Shown here: positions 19,249 to 28,590 of the stretch, piece by piece
Layout: every line of letters starts with the position of its first letter
Numbering within the stretch: position 1 is the first letter of the stretch
Assembly (NCBI RefSeq): GCF_004000885.1
Contig: NZ_BIMC01000006.1
Span: 220,707 to 284,706 of the forward strand
Source of the DNA: Paenibacillus glucanolyticus NBRC 15330
GTDB taxonomy: Bacteria > Bacillota > Bacilli > Paenibacillales > Paenibacillaceae
Direction: 5' to 3'
Length of the DNA: 64,000 nucleotides
Translations under genes and position numbers: made by a program
The notes under the pieces: model-generated
Told to the model about the DNA's origin: nothing
The model's database searches: none
The model's input: only the letters and a program-made list of their open reading frames with translations

Positions 19249-19887
19249 ATGGTCAAGAAATTAGCAATGGCATTGGTGTACATTGCCATAGGCGGTCTTA
19301 TTTACGTTTACGGCGATGCTATTCTTGCATGGATTCAGACGACGGACAGCATGATGCTCATTATGTTCATGGCGGTCATCATGGCCTTGTTCCCCGTGAT
19401 TCCGTATCCGATTGTCGGAGGTGTTATCGGTGCTGCCTTGGGTCCGGTTATCGGCGGACTGATCACTTGGGTCGGGTCAACCGCCGCTTCCATCCTTATG
19501 TTTATGTTCATTCGATACGGTTATCAGGAATGGGGCACCCGGATGCTTCATCGTTATGACCGTTTAGGAAAAGTGACAACGATGTTCGAACGGAATGCCT
19601 TTTTGACCATCCTCTTTACCCGGTTGATTCCGTTTATTCCTTCCATCATTATCAATGTGTATGCCGCTCTCAGCAAGGTGACGTTTACATCGTACACCAT
19701 GGCGTCCGCCGTGGGTAAAATCCCTGCGATGCTGCTGTTCTCGATGGTAGGAGATAATCTGATGACCGACCCTTCCCATATCATCATAACCATAGGTGTG
19801 TATGGAGTCTTTCTGGCCGTAACGCTTCTCGTATACCGATGGTCGGGCTTTGGCCGTTCAGGTAGAACGGAAGCCGAGCGGCTATAG
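19249..19887 (+). CDS. TVP38/TMEM64 (DedA-like) membrane protein
   Basis: A 212-aa polytopic membrane protein with about five to six hydrophobic segments. It carries the SNARE-associated/VTT family pattern: PYPIVGGVIGAALGP near residue 60 and FTRLIPFIPSIIIN near 125. Members are thought to act in lipid or envelope homeostasis (undecaprenyl-phosphate or phospholipid flipping in the wider DedA family), but the substrate of this subgroup is not established. I choose the ATG at 19249 because GGAG lies 8 bases before it; the frame could extend to 19204. A TACAAT hexamer at 19215-19220 could be its -10. The gene converges on ydbT, whose stop codon overlaps its 3' end by a few bases. Confidence 0.82.
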   Translation: MVKKLAMALVYIAIGGLIYVYGDAILAWIQTTDSMMLIMFMAVIMALFPVIPYPIVGGVIGAALGPVIGGLITWVGSTAASILMFMFIRYGYQEWGTRMLHRYDRLGKVTTMFERNAFLTILFTRLIPFIPSIIINVYAALSKVTFTSYTMASAVGKIPAMLLFSMVGDNLMTDPSHIIITIGVYGVFLAVTLLVYRWSGFGRSGRTEAERL

Positions 19888-21552
19888 CAACTCAATGGGT
19901 GGGTTATTCCGTTCTGTCGGGACGGTGGCCTCACCCTTTTTCTTTTGGAACCACGCTCGTACGGCCTCAATCTCTTGCTGATCCATCCCGCTTAAACTTT
20001 CGTTGATCTCGCTGAATATCATCTTCACTTGAAGAGACAGAAGACCTCTTCTGCGCTGCCTGCGGGTACCCGAAATTTCCATGACAATAATCTGTGGACG
20101 GCGAATATACCTTGTGGACAGCGCAATGAAACGGCTGCGGATCGTAAGCTGCTTATCGGTTACATTTAAACCGGAATCCCTGTGTGAGCGGAGCCCCCAG
20201 CTTACAGCCAGCGGGAGCAGCAGAAGCGATAACATACCCGGCATTTCAAAATACCAGATACACGCGGCGCTTGCCGCTGCGGCAAAGCCGAGCTTCCACC
20301 GAAGGTACATCCACTTTGCACGGGAAGGAGGAGAAGCCGAAATGGCTTGAGCTGTAAATTGGGGTGTAACCCGCTCCAGGAGCTCCGGAATATCCGTGGT
20401 CTTCAGCAGAGGGTGTAGCATGAAATGCTTATCGGATTCTGAAGTAAGCACATGAACCTTTACCTCGGCGTAACCGAACCAGCGCCGGAACACGCCCTCC
20501 TTCACTGTAATAGCGAGTACTCGCTCAGGAGAGAAGAGCAATCTTTTTTTCTCCAGCAGTCCGCAGCTGACCGAGATTTGTTTGCCGATACGCTCGACCG
20601 TAAATCCCGCATATTTAATCGTGTAGAGCACGGCAGAGAGCAGCCAGGACACAACAAGCGCCAATACGGCGATGCTGATCCAGCTGCCGGGCAAGAGCTT
20701 GCCTGCCGATTGAAACGCCGACTGGTACATCTGATCGGGCAGCAGGTCATCGGCAAAAGACAGAATACCGCCCACAAAGGCTAAAGCCAGTGACAGATTG
20801 GGTGAGGACAGCGCCGCGATGAGCAGTCGGCCCGTGGATAGCTGCAGCAGCGTGCTGCGTTCCTCCTCCACTGTGAATGCGTCGCTCGCGTTTCTTCTAT
20901 CTGCAGCGTTAGGATCAGCGTTTATGGCCGGATTGTTTTGCCGACTCATGTTAAGGTCTGACGGGTCAACGGACTCATGGATCGTCCGTGGCTCCGGCAG
21001 CTGGACAGATAGCCCTTCCGACTCGTCGCGCAAGTTGTGTTCAGATTGCTCGCGGCCCTCATACGTTTGCTGCTGAGCCTCACGTTCCGTCTGTCTGGTT
21101 CGGGTTCGCTCTCGCAACCAGCGCTGGAGCCGTTCACCTTCGCTATTGGTGATGGCAGGCAATAAGCCGCCGCCTTCCGTTTTGCCTGGAGTTTCGATGC
21201 GAACCTGCGTAAGCCCCAGTATTCGCTGCAGTAGAGGCTGCTCCATATTCATGGAGTGAATGCGGCCGGTGTAGATGGATAACTCCTCACGGAACAGCAC
21301 GCCTCGGCGGATGAGGATTTTGTCTTCCTCTAACGTATAGACGAAGCGTTTCCACTTCAGGTATCCGTATAACAGAAGCAGTCCGGCGATGATCACGATG
21401 ACAGCGGATAGCCAGTACCATGGGATGTCACGAAGCGATTTTCCGTTTAGGAATTTAATGGATACCAGGGCGGCAACCGGAATGAGCGATTTTACGCTGT
21501 TAACGAGCGGAAACAGAATGAACAGCCGGTGAAGCCTTGTCGGTTCATTCAT
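19882..21552 (-). CDS. ydbT: YdbT-like membrane protein with bacterial PH domains
   Basis: A 556-aa membrane protein with paired transmembrane segments near the start (about 16-62), around 225-310 and near 425-450. Each pair is followed by a bacterial PH (bPH2) domain; the first has LIRRGVLFREELSIYTGRIH and the third TIRSRFIALSTRYIRRPQ. A charged low-complexity insert (about residues 145-215) separates the first two. In B. subtilis, ydbS-ydbT are SigW-controlled and contribute to resistance against bacteriocins of other bacilli. Here the start overlaps the end of ydbS by 8 bases and a SigW-type promoter precedes ydbS, so the same envelope-defence role is likely. Confidence 0.85.
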   Translation of the reverse strand: MNEPTRLHRLFILFPLVNSVKSLIPVAALVSIKFLNGKSLRDIPWYWLSAVIVIIAGLLLLYGYLKWKRFVYTLEEDKILIRRGVLFREELSIYTGRIHSMNMEQPLLQRILGLTQVRIETPGKTEGGGLLPAITNSEGERLQRWLRERTRTRQTEREAQQQTYEGREQSEHNLRDESEGLSVQLPEPRTIHESVDPSDLNMSRQNNPAINADPNAADRRNASDAFTVEEERSTLLQLSTGRLLIAALSSPNLSLALAFVGGILSFADDLLPDQMYQSAFQSAGKLLPGSWISIAVLALVVSWLLSAVLYTIKYAGFTVERIGKQISVSCGLLEKKRLLFSPERVLAITVKEGVFRRWFGYAEVKVHVLTSESDKHFMLHPLLKTTDIPELLERVTPQFTAQAISASPPSRAKWMYLRWKLGFAAAASAACIWYFEMPGMLSLLLLPLAVSWGLRSHRDSGLNVTDKQLTIRSRFIALSTRYIRRPQIIVMEISGTRRQRRRGLLSLQVKMIFSEINESLSGMDQQEIEAVRAWFQKKKGEATVPTERNNPPIELL

Positions 21553-22027
21553 CGTGATCCACCACTTTTGCCAGCTCGCCGATCTGTTTTTTCAGTTCCT
21601 CTGCTTCCTCCAGCTTAAGCGCTTGAATGACATGTGTCGTTGCAGCGGTAACGACTTTTACCTTGGCCAAGCCATATTTGCGTAGAAGCGGTCCCCGCTC
21701 CAGCTCGACATGCTGAACGCGCGTCATCGGGACGAGGGTATCGCTGAGCCAGATCCACCCGGAGCGCAGCTCCAATTCTTCCTCGCTTACCTTATAGCCG
21801 AATTGCTTGTAGGTGAAAGAAGGCACAGCCCAAGTAAACCAGGCCCCGAGAGCCAGTAGTCCGAGCGTGATCCATCCCGGAATCAAGGTCCATCCCAGCA
21901 TGCCAGCCACAATGAGATAAGCGGCCGCCGCAAGTAGAATAACCCCATCTGTAATGAAGCCCGATATACGAGAGATGGTTATCGAGTCCGGGTGACACCT
22001 GTGCATGGTGTCGAGTCGATTGTTCAT
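21545..22027 (-). CDS. ydbS: YdbS-like membrane protein with a bacterial PH domain
   Basis: A 160-aa protein with two adjacent transmembrane helices (about 22-65) and a bPH2 domain (TYKQFGYKVSEEELELRSGW and VPMTRVQHVELERGPLLRKY regions), matching B. subtilis YdbS in size and layout. I choose the ATG at 22027 because AAGGAGG lies 7 bases upstream; a longer frame (to 22051) starts inside that leader. It forms an overlapping pair with ydbT and is the promoter-proximal gene. Known SigW members of this type protect against antimicrobial peptides. Confidence 0.85.
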   Translation of the reverse strand: MNNRLDTMHRCHPDSITISRISGFITDGVILLAAAAYLIVAGMLGWTLIPGWITLGLLALGAWFTWAVPSFTYKQFGYKVSEEELELRSGWIWLSDTLVPMTRVQHVELERGPLLRKYGLAKVKVVTAATTHVIQALKLEEAEELKKQIGELAKVVDHDE

Positions 22028-22084
22028 GTAGGTTCCTCCTTGATGTAACAAGATCGAACAGTCATTGCGTATTCTATGTATGTC

Positions 22085-22111
22085 TACGTTGCTTGGGAAA
22101 GGAGCGTTTCA
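22085..22111 (-). promoter_or_regulatory. SigW-type ECF promoter for ydbST
   Basis: On the minus strand a -35 TGAAAC (22111-22106) and a -10 CGTA (22088-22085) are separated by 17 bp, matching the SigW consensus. It lies 58 bp upstream of ydbS. B. subtilis ydbST is under SigW, so site and function agree. Confidence 0.78.
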
Positions 22112-22361
22112 TCCTCCCCTTTGAATGGCCGTGCCCTCATTGTAGCATAACAGTTTAACGAAGCTCTGAACCTGACCTAACGGTTGCTTGAACACATCCC
22201 GGTTCGGTTAAGCTGGAATTAAGGAAATCGTCAGGCATTCCCGATAGGAGTGTTGCCTTCGAGAAGGCAGTATAAACAGATGTTCTGAAATACTCTCATA
22301 AGGCTTGAGCGTGAAGTTTCCTATATAATGAAGTGATTGCTGAATGAAAGGGTAGCGTGTC

Positions 22362-23318
22362 ATGAAAATAGATCGACTGTTAGCCATTACCGTGCTGCTT
22401 CTTAATCGGGGGAGACTCAGCGCCAAAGAGCTTGCCGAGCGGTTTGAAGTATCGAGCAAAACCATTTACCGCGATATGGATACGCTATGCCGGGCTGGAA
22501 TTCCGATTGCAGCCCACCAAGGGATATCCGGCGGATTCGAGATTATGGAACATTATATGATAGACAAGTACTGGTTATCGGCTGAGGAGATGAGTACGCT
22601 TGTCACAGCGGTCAAAGGGCTCAGCAGTGCGCTGGATGATCAGCAGATGGACATGCTGCTTGAGAAGGTAAAAGCGCTGCTGCACCGGGTAGAGCAGGGA
22701 CATGGAGATGAATACCGGAGGAACCGGGATCCGGTTATTATGGATTTCCAGCCATGGGGACAGCGTCAAGGTTTGAAACCTGCCGTGAGCTTGCTCAAGA
22801 AGGCAATCCTTCAAAAGCGCCGAGTCAGCATGGCATATATAGATGCCAAAGGAGCTGCGGAGCAAAGAAACATAGAACCTGCGTCACTGATTCTGAAGGG
22901 GAATATCTGGTATGTGCATGCCTTTTGTTTGGAGCGGGAAGATCATCGCGTATTCCGGTTGTCACGAATGCAGGATATTCAGATCCTGAGTGAGACTTAC
23001 AAGCCAAGACCATTGCCGAGTCTGGAGCGATTGGAATGGGAGTCCTCCTGGTCAAACGCCCGGGAGGAGGAGACAGTGCTGTTATTCCATTCCAACGCGC
23101 GGCAGAGGATGGCGGATATGTTTTCGCCGGAGCAGATATCCGTTAACCCGGACGGGTCTTTACGCGTGCACGTGTTATACCGATTGGATGAATGGTTTTA
23201 CGGCATGGTGCTAAGCTTCGGGGATCAGGTGATGGTCGAGCGTCCCGCCGAGGCAGCCGAGGAAGTGAAGCGAAGGGCGCAATTAATCATGCGGCGCTAC
23301 GATAACCAGGACAGATAG
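22362..23318 (+). CDS. HTH-WYL domain transcriptional regulator (YafY family)
   Basis: A 318-aa regulator. The N-terminal winged HTH (residues 1-60) has the recognition region RGRLSAKELAERFEVSSKTI, followed by YRDMDTLCRAGIPI. A central helical region leads to a WYL domain (about 140-225: SMAYIDAKG, ILKGNIWYVHAFCLERE, RVFRLSRMQDIQIL) and a WCX C-terminal extension. WYL proteins sense ligands that are mostly unknown and often regulate adjacent genes. The GyrI-like gene 55 bases downstream on the same strand is a probable operon partner; such pairs are frequent in Firmicutes. Confidence 0.88.
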   Translation: MKIDRLLAITVLLLNRGRLSAKELAERFEVSSKTIYRDMDTLCRAGIPIAAHQGISGGFEIMEHYMIDKYWLSAEEMSTLVTAVKGLSSALDDQQMDMLLEKVKALLHRVEQGHGDEYRRNRDPVIMDFQPWGQRQGLKPAVSLLKKAILQKRRVSMAYIDAKGAAEQRNIEPASLILKGNIWYVHAFCLEREDHRVFRLSRMQDIQILSETYKPRPLPSLERLEWESSWSNAREEETVLLFHSNARQRMADMFSPEQISVNPDGSLRVHVLYRLDEWFYGMVLSFGDQVMVERPAEAAEEVKRRAQLIMRRYDNQDR

Positions 23319-23373
23319 ATGTCCACGTTACCTCTGTAGAATGGAGTTATATTCATTTCAAGGAGGATACAGC

Positions 23374-23883
23374 ATGAGTAATAGCAATGAGAAGCAAATC
23401 GAGCGATTCGTAGAGGTCAGACCCGCCATGTCGATTCAGGGTGTCGGTGTACGAACGACAAATGAAGCGGAGGCAGGACCGTTAGCCAAGATACCCTCAT
23501 TATGGGATCGATATTTCCAAAGCGGGCTGCAGGCATCATTGTCCGATAAGGATCAGGCTATTTATGCTCTATATACCGATTACGAGAGCGATGCGTCCCG
23601 GGCGTACACCCTGGTCATCGGTAACCGGATGGATGAAGGCGCAGCTGCCGAACCGTCCGATGAACTGCTTCAAGCGCACGTCCCGGCATCCAAGTATTTG
23701 GTGTTTCGGACAAGGCGAGGCCCTTTAATGGAGATCGTACCGCAGGTATGGTATGAAATTTGGAGCTACTTCGAGCAAGCAGAGGAGAAAAGGACGTTCA
23801 CAGGAGACTATGAACGATACGATACGCTGCAGTTTGATCCCGCCAATACTGTGGTGGATGTGTATATCGCCATTGAATCGTAA
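23374..23883 (+). CDS. GyrI-like / effector-binding domain protein
   Basis: A 169-aa single-domain protein of the AraC effector-binding (GyrI/SOUL-like) fold. The opening RFVEVRPAMSIQGVGVRTTN is typical, as are IPSLWDRYFQSG near residue 45 and the C-terminal VVDVYIAIE strand. Stand-alone members bind small hydrophobic or cationic molecules or act as immunity-like proteins; no DNA-binding domain is present. The ATG at 23374 is chosen over 23341 because AAGGAGG precedes it by about 8 bases. Likely co-transcribed with the WYL regulator. Confidence 0.8.
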   Translation: MSNSNEKQIERFVEVRPAMSIQGVGVRTTNEAEAGPLAKIPSLWDRYFQSGLQASLSDKDQAIYALYTDYESDASRAYTLVIGNRMDEGAAAEPSDELLQAHVPASKYLVFRTRRGPLMEIVPQVWYEIWSYFEQAEEKRTFTGDYERYDTLQFDPANTVVDVYIAIES

Positions 23884-24232
23884 TCAAGCACCGCCAAACG
23901 GCTCCAGCACATAGGGCAGCCGTCTGACGGTAAATACAGCTCTCGTTCCTATGTCTGGGCATCAGGCGTAGGGCGTGAGTTTTTTTCATTATAAGGGCAG
24001 CGACGGGCAGTTCATGAGCAATCTTCAGATATGACTCCATATGTAAGCGATGAAATCTAATATAAAGATTATTCCTGTTATGGAATTAATTTGATATCGT
24101 TGTGGCGAATACATAACGAGGTGCACATCGATTGTGTATTCATATGATGCGTGTATTCAATGACAATGCAAAGGAGAGAAGAGCTTTGGAATAAAGGGCT
24201 CCGCCCAATTCAAATTCGAAAGGATGAGATGG
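23884..24232. other. Intergenic region before the pectate lyase gene
   Basis: This 349-bp stretch has no supported gene. An ACGGCT/AGCCGT pairing near 23898-23925 without a T-run might be a weak terminator for the upstream pair. The right half (24040-24170) is AT-rich and must hold the pectate lyase promoter, but I could not identify a convincing -35/-10 pair. Confidence 0.5.
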
Positions 24233-24907
24233 ATGAAAAAAATATGGAGTTTGATTTTATCTGCTGGTTTGGCCGTGTCATGGTATGGTTTAGCGCCATC
24301 AACGGCGGAGGCGGCTGCCACCGTTGTCAATGAGACGATTCGCGTTGAGGCCGGGCAAACCTTTGACGGAAAAGGCCAGACGTATGTAGCCAATCCGGAC
24401 ACGCTGGGGGACGGAAGTCAAGCCGAGAATCAGAAGCCGGTCTTCCGGCTGGAGGCAGGAGCTACCCTGAAGAATCTCACAATTGGAGCACCAGCCGCGG
24501 ACGGAGTTCATTGTTATGGCAACTGCACAATCCTCGATGTGACATGGGCAGATGTAGGCGAGGATGCGCTGACACTGAAATCGTCGGGAACCGTGAATAT
24601 CACGGGCGGCGGGGCGTATAAAGCCTATGATAAGGTGTTCCAGATCAATGCAGCGGGAACAATTAACATTAAGAACTTCAAAGCAAACGATATCGGCAAG
24701 CTGGTTCGGCAAAATGGAGGCACCTCATTCAAAGTGGTCATGAATGTGGAGAATAGCGACATCTCCCAAGTGAAGGATGCGATTCTGAGAACGGACAGCA
24801 GCACGACGACAGGGCGGATCGTGAATACGAGGTATTCCGGTGTGCCGACCTTGTTCAAGGGTTTTGCGTCAGGCAATACGACCCAGTCCGGGAATACGCC
24901 TTATTAG
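24233..24907 (+). CDS. yvpA: Secreted pectate lyase, polysaccharide lyase family 3
   Basis: A 224-aa secreted enzyme that cleaves polygalacturonate by beta-elimination. The signal peptide (1-26, ending AEA) is followed by a complete PL3 beta-helix resembling B. subtilis YvpA (PelC) throughout: [77 protein letters not shown] and an IVNTRYSGV motif. I start at 24233 because AAAGGATGA is well spaced before it, while the ATG at 24224 lies inside that site. It fits the plant-polysaccharide theme of the alpha-glucuronidase operon. A strong terminator follows. Confidence 0.92.
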   Translation: MKKIWSLILSAGLAVSWYGLAPSTAEAAATVVNETIRVEAGQTFDGKGQTYVANPDTLGDGSQAENQKPVFRLEAGATLKNLTIGAPAADGVHCYGNCTILDVTWADVGEDALTLKSSGTVNITGGGAYKAYDKVFQINAAGTINIKNFKANDIGKLVRQNGGTSFKVVMNVENSDISQVKDAILRTDSSTTTGRIVNTRYSGVPTLFKGFASGNTTQSGNTPY

Positions 24908-24935
24908 AATTCGACAAGCATAGACTCTAAGCTAA

Positions 24936-24973
24936 AAAGCCCGGAAGCAGTGTTCATGCTGCTTCCGGGCTTT
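24936..24973. terminator. Bidirectional terminator between pectate lyase and GNAT genes
   Basis: AAAGCCCGGAAGCAG pairs perfectly with CTGCTTCCGGGCTTT around a 7-base loop, with A-rich and T-rich flanks. The converging genes end on both sides. Confidence 0.87.
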
Positions 24974-25047
24974 GTTGGGTTCGTTTTCGTGAGCAGACAA
25001 GAGCGGAATCCCACCTGCTCTTCACCAGAGCCAGAGATAATTGGGCA

Positions 25048-25518
25048 TTACACCTTCTCCATCGTAATGAACGTATGGCTTCCATTAGAGAACGCCGCAT
25101 TTTTAACGAAACCTGTGGCGGTGTACAGGGCGATGGCACGCGCATTGAACTCGGCAACGGTTAAGCGAAATGATTGGGTATTATGCTGGTTCGAGATGGA
25201 CTTCAGTACGAAGTTGAAGAATTCACGCCCCCGGCCCTGTCCCGTCCACTCGGGGAGCATTCCAATTCCAAGATCGAGCAGATCCTTATCGTATACACCA
25301 AGTCTGACACCTGCAGGTACCTGGGCGGAGACACCGGTGCAGAAGAATCCAATCAGTTGACCGGCTTCATTCAAGACAGCGGTGTAAGGCTGTTCCAACA
25401 GCTCTTGCAGCGACTCTTCATCATCATCCTGATTGTACAGGTCATATGGCGGCTCGTATTTCCACTGCAGAATTTGCTTGGCGAGGTTTATGGTCATCAG
25501 GGAGGTTACATAGGGCAT
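25048..25518 (-). CDS. GNAT-family N-acetyltransferase
   Basis: A 156-aa acetyltransferase with the acetyl-CoA binding motif in two parts: LGIGMLPEWTGQGRGREFFN near residue 84-103, then FRLTVAEFNARAIALYTATGF near 117-137 (broken here as TVAEFNARAIALY). The acceptor substrate is not predictable. I place the start at the ATG (25518) because AAAGGTG lies about 6 bases upstream and covers the alternative GTG start. It stands alone, convergent with the pectate lyase gene. Confidence 0.85.
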   Translation of the reverse strand: MPYVTSLMTINLAKQILQWKYEPPYDLYNQDDDEESLQELLEQPYTAVLNEAGQLIGFFCTGVSAQVPAGVRLGVYDKDLLDLGIGMLPEWTGQGRGREFFNFVLKSISNQHNTQSFRLTVAEFNARAIALYTATGFVKNAAFSNGSHTFITMEKV

Positions 25519-25647
25519 GCGTATCACCTTTTTCTCTAAATAAGATTATAGTCACCATCCATTGTACGAGAATAGGCTGACCTCTTCATTATCGTGTCTC
25601 TTCTAGTGCTTGGCTCGTTTCAGATCGCCTTATTCCATTCGAGGACT

Positions 25648-26022
25648 CTATTCACCCTGCTTCGATTTGGTACAGTTGAGCGGATACCGTCTTCCGTATG
25701 CTCTGCCGTAAGCCACGATTCGCTGGATCGTATCCTGTTCCCTCAGTTTGGTGAATGGACATGGGTCGGGGAGTGTGTTCACTTCGAGGATCCAGGGGGT
25801 GAGGTCTTGGTCCACGGCAAGGTCGAGCCCTAGCTCGTTCAATGCCGGATACCTATGGCTCATGTGAGCTGCCACCGACAGGGCGTCGGAGGGCCCTGTT
25901 GTCAAGTTGGAATGAAGTTTAACCGCCTTGGCGTGGGTCTGCACCACATGCTGTCTGCGGCAAGTGCTTGGCGGGTAAATTTCTTGCAGCCAATTATGCG
26001 GCAAACGATAACACGCTGACAC
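25648..26022 (-). pseudogene. Chimeric remnant: AraC-regulator 3' end joined to a YheC/YheD-type ATP-grasp 3' end
   Basis: The 124-codon frame joins pieces of two unrelated genes. Codons about 18-32 (CRRQHVVQTHA) copy the last residues of the AraC regulator encoded at 28591-30855. After a small length change the frame reads through the old stop into an ATP-grasp C-terminus (NELGLDLAVDQD, PWILEVNTLPDP) typical of YheC/YheD endospore-coat-associated proteins, which normally have 350 residues or more. The N-terminal part of both proteins is missing, and the only start is a GTG without a clear ribosome site. I regard it as two gene scars fused by rearrangement. Confidence 0.68.
25919..25972. repeat. 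Degenerate copy of the AraC gene 3' end (left copy)
   Basis: These bases align with 28591-28642: both start TTAACCGC and share GGGTCTG-ACCACATGCTG-CTGCGG with scattered differences and a 2-base length change. The right copy is the functional gene end. The pair brackets the secA2-like gene. Confidence 0.65.
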
Positions 26023-26053
26023 TTGCCCTCACCGTCGAAGAAGCTGCGCTGCA

Positions 26054-28330
26054 TCAAGCTTTTTCCCACCCGAATATCGGCCTAAACACTTTGCGAATGT
26101 AATAAGCCAATACGGTCGTTGCGGTCCATGAGCTGCGCGTATTCTGAATGTATTGATCGCTAATTATATAAGTCCGAGTAGAAGTGGGACTCTTCAAACC
26201 GAACTCTTCCCACTTCGCGGGATCATTCGAACCTCCGAGCCTTACAAGCATTTTCGCCGATTCGCTATTTATTTTAGCCGGAATTTGCTCGTATGCTTGG
26301 GTGATTTGCACATGAAATTCGTCGATCGGATTGCGGCTGGCAAGGCTCTCCAAGTGGATGCTTTCGCGAAGGTAAGAAACGTATGCCAGATGGTCAGCCC
26401 AGAACTCGTCGATATAAAAGAGCCGTACCCGCTGCTCCGAAGGGCTCATCGGCTTCTCGCCTGTCAATATTCCGAGCCGCTCCTCGTATAGAATGCGCCT
26501 CTGATCCTCCACCATATCCGAATAACCGTTTAATTCCTTGCGGATATGGAAGTTTTGGCCCATAACAACACGCTGAATATGTACGATTTTACTGCGGAGC
26601 ACCGGCTCCTCGAGAGCCTCATCCTGCCTGGGAGCACGAATCGCTTGATTGATGCCGAACCGGAGCAGCAACTCGTCCTCCAGGCTTATGAAAAATACGG
26701 AAGCTCCAGGGTCCCCTTGGCGGCCAGAACGCCCGCGCAGTTGGTTGTCGATCCGCACGCTTTCGTTCATATGCGTACCAATCACGTACAACCCGCCCAG
26801 CTTGGCCACAATTTCTGCTTGCGCGAGGTTGCCGCCGCCGAGCCGAATGTCGACGCCGCGTCCTGCCATATTCGTAGACACCGTCACGGCGCCGATTTCT
26901 CCCGCTTTGGCAATGATATCGGCTTCTTCTGCGTCGTTACTCGCATTCAGAACATGGCAAGGTACGCCGGCAACCGCCAGCGCTTCGGCCAGCCTGTCAG
27001 ATTCCTCGACGCTTGACGTACCAATGAGAATGGGACGTCCCACCCTGTGGACAGACGAGATTTCGTGTACAAGCGCCTTGAATTTGGCTTCTTTATGGGT
27101 ATAAATCCGGTGCGGATGGTCCACTCGTATGTTTGGCCGGTTGGGTGGAATTTGCACGACCTGCAGCGCATAAATATCTTCGAATTCCATTGCGGAAACG
27201 TGAGCGGTAGCCGTCATTCCACAAATCTTCGGATACAGGCTAAGGAAGTGTTGGAGGGTGATCGTACCGAGAATTTTTCCGCCGGCTGAGGGCTGCAGCC
27301 CTTCTTTGGCCGTAAGCGCGGCTTGCAGCCGGTCCGGCAAATGTCTGTTCTCCGCCACGCGGCCGGTATATTCGTCAATCAGCTCGATTTTATCGTCACG
27401 GACGATGTAATCGACGTCTCTTTTTAATAACGATTCCGCATGCAGCGCGCAGTTCAACGACGATAACAAATAAGTATTATGGCTTTCGTACAAATTCCCG
27501 CATGCCAGCAGCTCTTCCGCTTTCGCAGAGCCAGCTTCATTCAAATAAACATTCCGCTTGAACTCGTCGAACTCGTAATGCGCATCCTGCTCGAGCTGCC
27601 TGGCCACTTCGGCAAAACGAGTGCCGTCGCTCTCGGAAAAGCCCGGCTCGCCGGCGATGACTAGCGGCACCCGCGCTTCGTCGAGAAGCAGCGAATCCGC
27701 TTCGTCGACGATGACGTAGTGGAAAGGACGATGCACAGTATCGGCTTCGTTTAGTGCAATCGTGTCGCGCAAATAATCGAATCCCGCCTCTTTGGCCGTA
27801 ACATAGGTTATATCCGCGGCGTACGCTTCCTGTTTCTCGGACAAGCTCATGCCCGCTTGAACCGATTTTACCGTTAACCCGAGGAAACGATAGATCGGGC
27901 CCATCCAATGCGCATCCCGATTGGCCAAATAATCGTTAAATGTCAGCACATGAACGCCCTCGCCGGTCAGCGCATTCAGATAAGCAGGCATAACAGCAGA
28001 GAGCGTTTTTCCTTCGCCGGTATGCTGCTCGATCAAAAATCTCTCGTGCAGAGCGATGGCAGCCATGATCTGGACATCGTAAGGCTGTAATCCGAGCTGT
28101 CTCTTCGCCGCCTCGCAGACTAACGCATAAGCATCGACAAGCAGCTCGTCCAGAGGCGTACCCGATGAGGCTTCCTTTTTGAGCCGGAGAGATTCCGCTT
28201 GCAGCTGCATCTCGTCCCATGGTTCTAAATTCCGTTTCCTGATGAGCTCCGCTTTCTCCCGATAACCTTTCAGCTTTTGCCGGGTATCGTAATCTTTGAA
28301 TTTTTGCATGAACTTGGCGGCTATATTCAT
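26054..28330 (-). CDS. secA2: SecA2-type accessory preprotein translocase ATPase
   Basis: A 758-aa SecA homologue with all motor motifs: Walker A TGEGKT (104-109), FNDYLANRDA, VDEADSLLLDEARVPL, TSSVEESDRLAEAL, TNMAGRGVDIRLGGG and QLRGRSGRQGDPG. It powers export of a subset of proteins through SecYEG or an accessory channel. At 758 residues it is shorter than housekeeping SecA (about 840) and lacks the C-terminal zinc-binding SEC-C tail, as in accessory SecA2 proteins. No secY2, asp or glycosylation genes are adjacent, so its clients are unknown; the large SLH proteins are candidates by analogy with SecA2-exported surface proteins. GAAGGGAG precedes the ATG. The gene is bracketed by a repeated AraC gene end. 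Confidence 0.86.
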   Translation of the reverse strand: MNIAAKFMQKFKDYDTRQKLKGYREKAELIRKRNLEPWDEMQLQAESLRLKKEASSGTPLDELLVDAYALVCEAAKRQLGLQPYDVQIMAAIALHERFLIEQHTGEGKTLSAVMPAYLNALTGEGVHVLTFNDYLANRDAHWMGPIYRFLGLTVKSVQAGMSLSEKQEAYAADITYVTAKEAGFDYLRDTIALNEADTVHRPFHYVIVDEADSLLLDEARVPLVIAGEPGFSESDGTRFAEVARQLEQDAHYEFDEFKRNVYLNEAGSAKAEELLACGNLYESHNTYLLSSLNCALHAESLLKRDVDYIVRDDKIELIDEYTGRVAENRHLPDRLQAALTAKEGLQPSAGGKILGTITLQHFLSLYPKICGMTATAHVSAMEFEDIYALQVVQIPPNRPNIRVDHPHRIYTHKEAKFKALVHEISSVHRVGRPILIGTSSVEESDRLAEALAVAGVPCHVLNASNDAEEADIIAKAGEIGAVTVSTNMAGRGVDIRLGGGNLAQAEIVAKLGGLYVIGTHMNESVRIDNQLRGRSGRQGDPGASVFFISLEDELLLRFGINQAIRAPRQDEALEEPVLRSKIVHIQRVVMGQNFHIRKELNGYSDMVEDQRRILYEERLGILTGEKPMSPSEQRVRLFYIDEFWADHLAYVSYLRESIHLESLASRNPIDEFHVQITQAYEQIPAKINSESAKMLVRLGGSNDPAKWEEFGLKSPTSTRTYIISDQYIQNTRSSWTATTVLAYYIRKVFRPIFGWEKA

Positions 28331-28590
28331 CGGAATTTGATCTCCCTTCAGTACTGTAATGGAATCAGATACGGCTATATTTCGAAATCCGTGAAGTACG
28401 CTCTTAATTCAAGAACGTTGTTAACAAGCATACAAGGGATCCCTTCTGGTTATTATTGGATATCGATTATTGTAATATAATCTATTACATTATGGAAGCT
28501 ATCACAGTCTTTGATAAAGCTGACAAGCCAAAAGAGGATGAGCCGCGAAGGAAGCGGACCATCCTCTTTTTTTATTCCTGTTGCAGGTTG
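28331..28590. other. Intergenic region upstream of secA2
   Basis: AT-rich 260-bp stretch holding the secA2 promoter (minus strand; TATAAT-like sequences around 28470-28490, not assigned with certainty) and the terminator of the AraC gene at its right end. No gene was seen. Confidence 0.5.
28530..28573 (-). terminator. Terminator of the AraC regulator gene
   Basis: AAAAGAGGAT pairs with ATCCTCTTTT and inner CCGC/GCGG arms extend the stem. T-runs occur on both strands, so it can act bidirectionally. Confidence 0.85.

Noticed and set aside
24305..24712. Minus-strand frame opposite the pectate lyase
   Set aside because: The plus-strand product is an unmistakable PL3 enzyme; the antisense frame has no family features.
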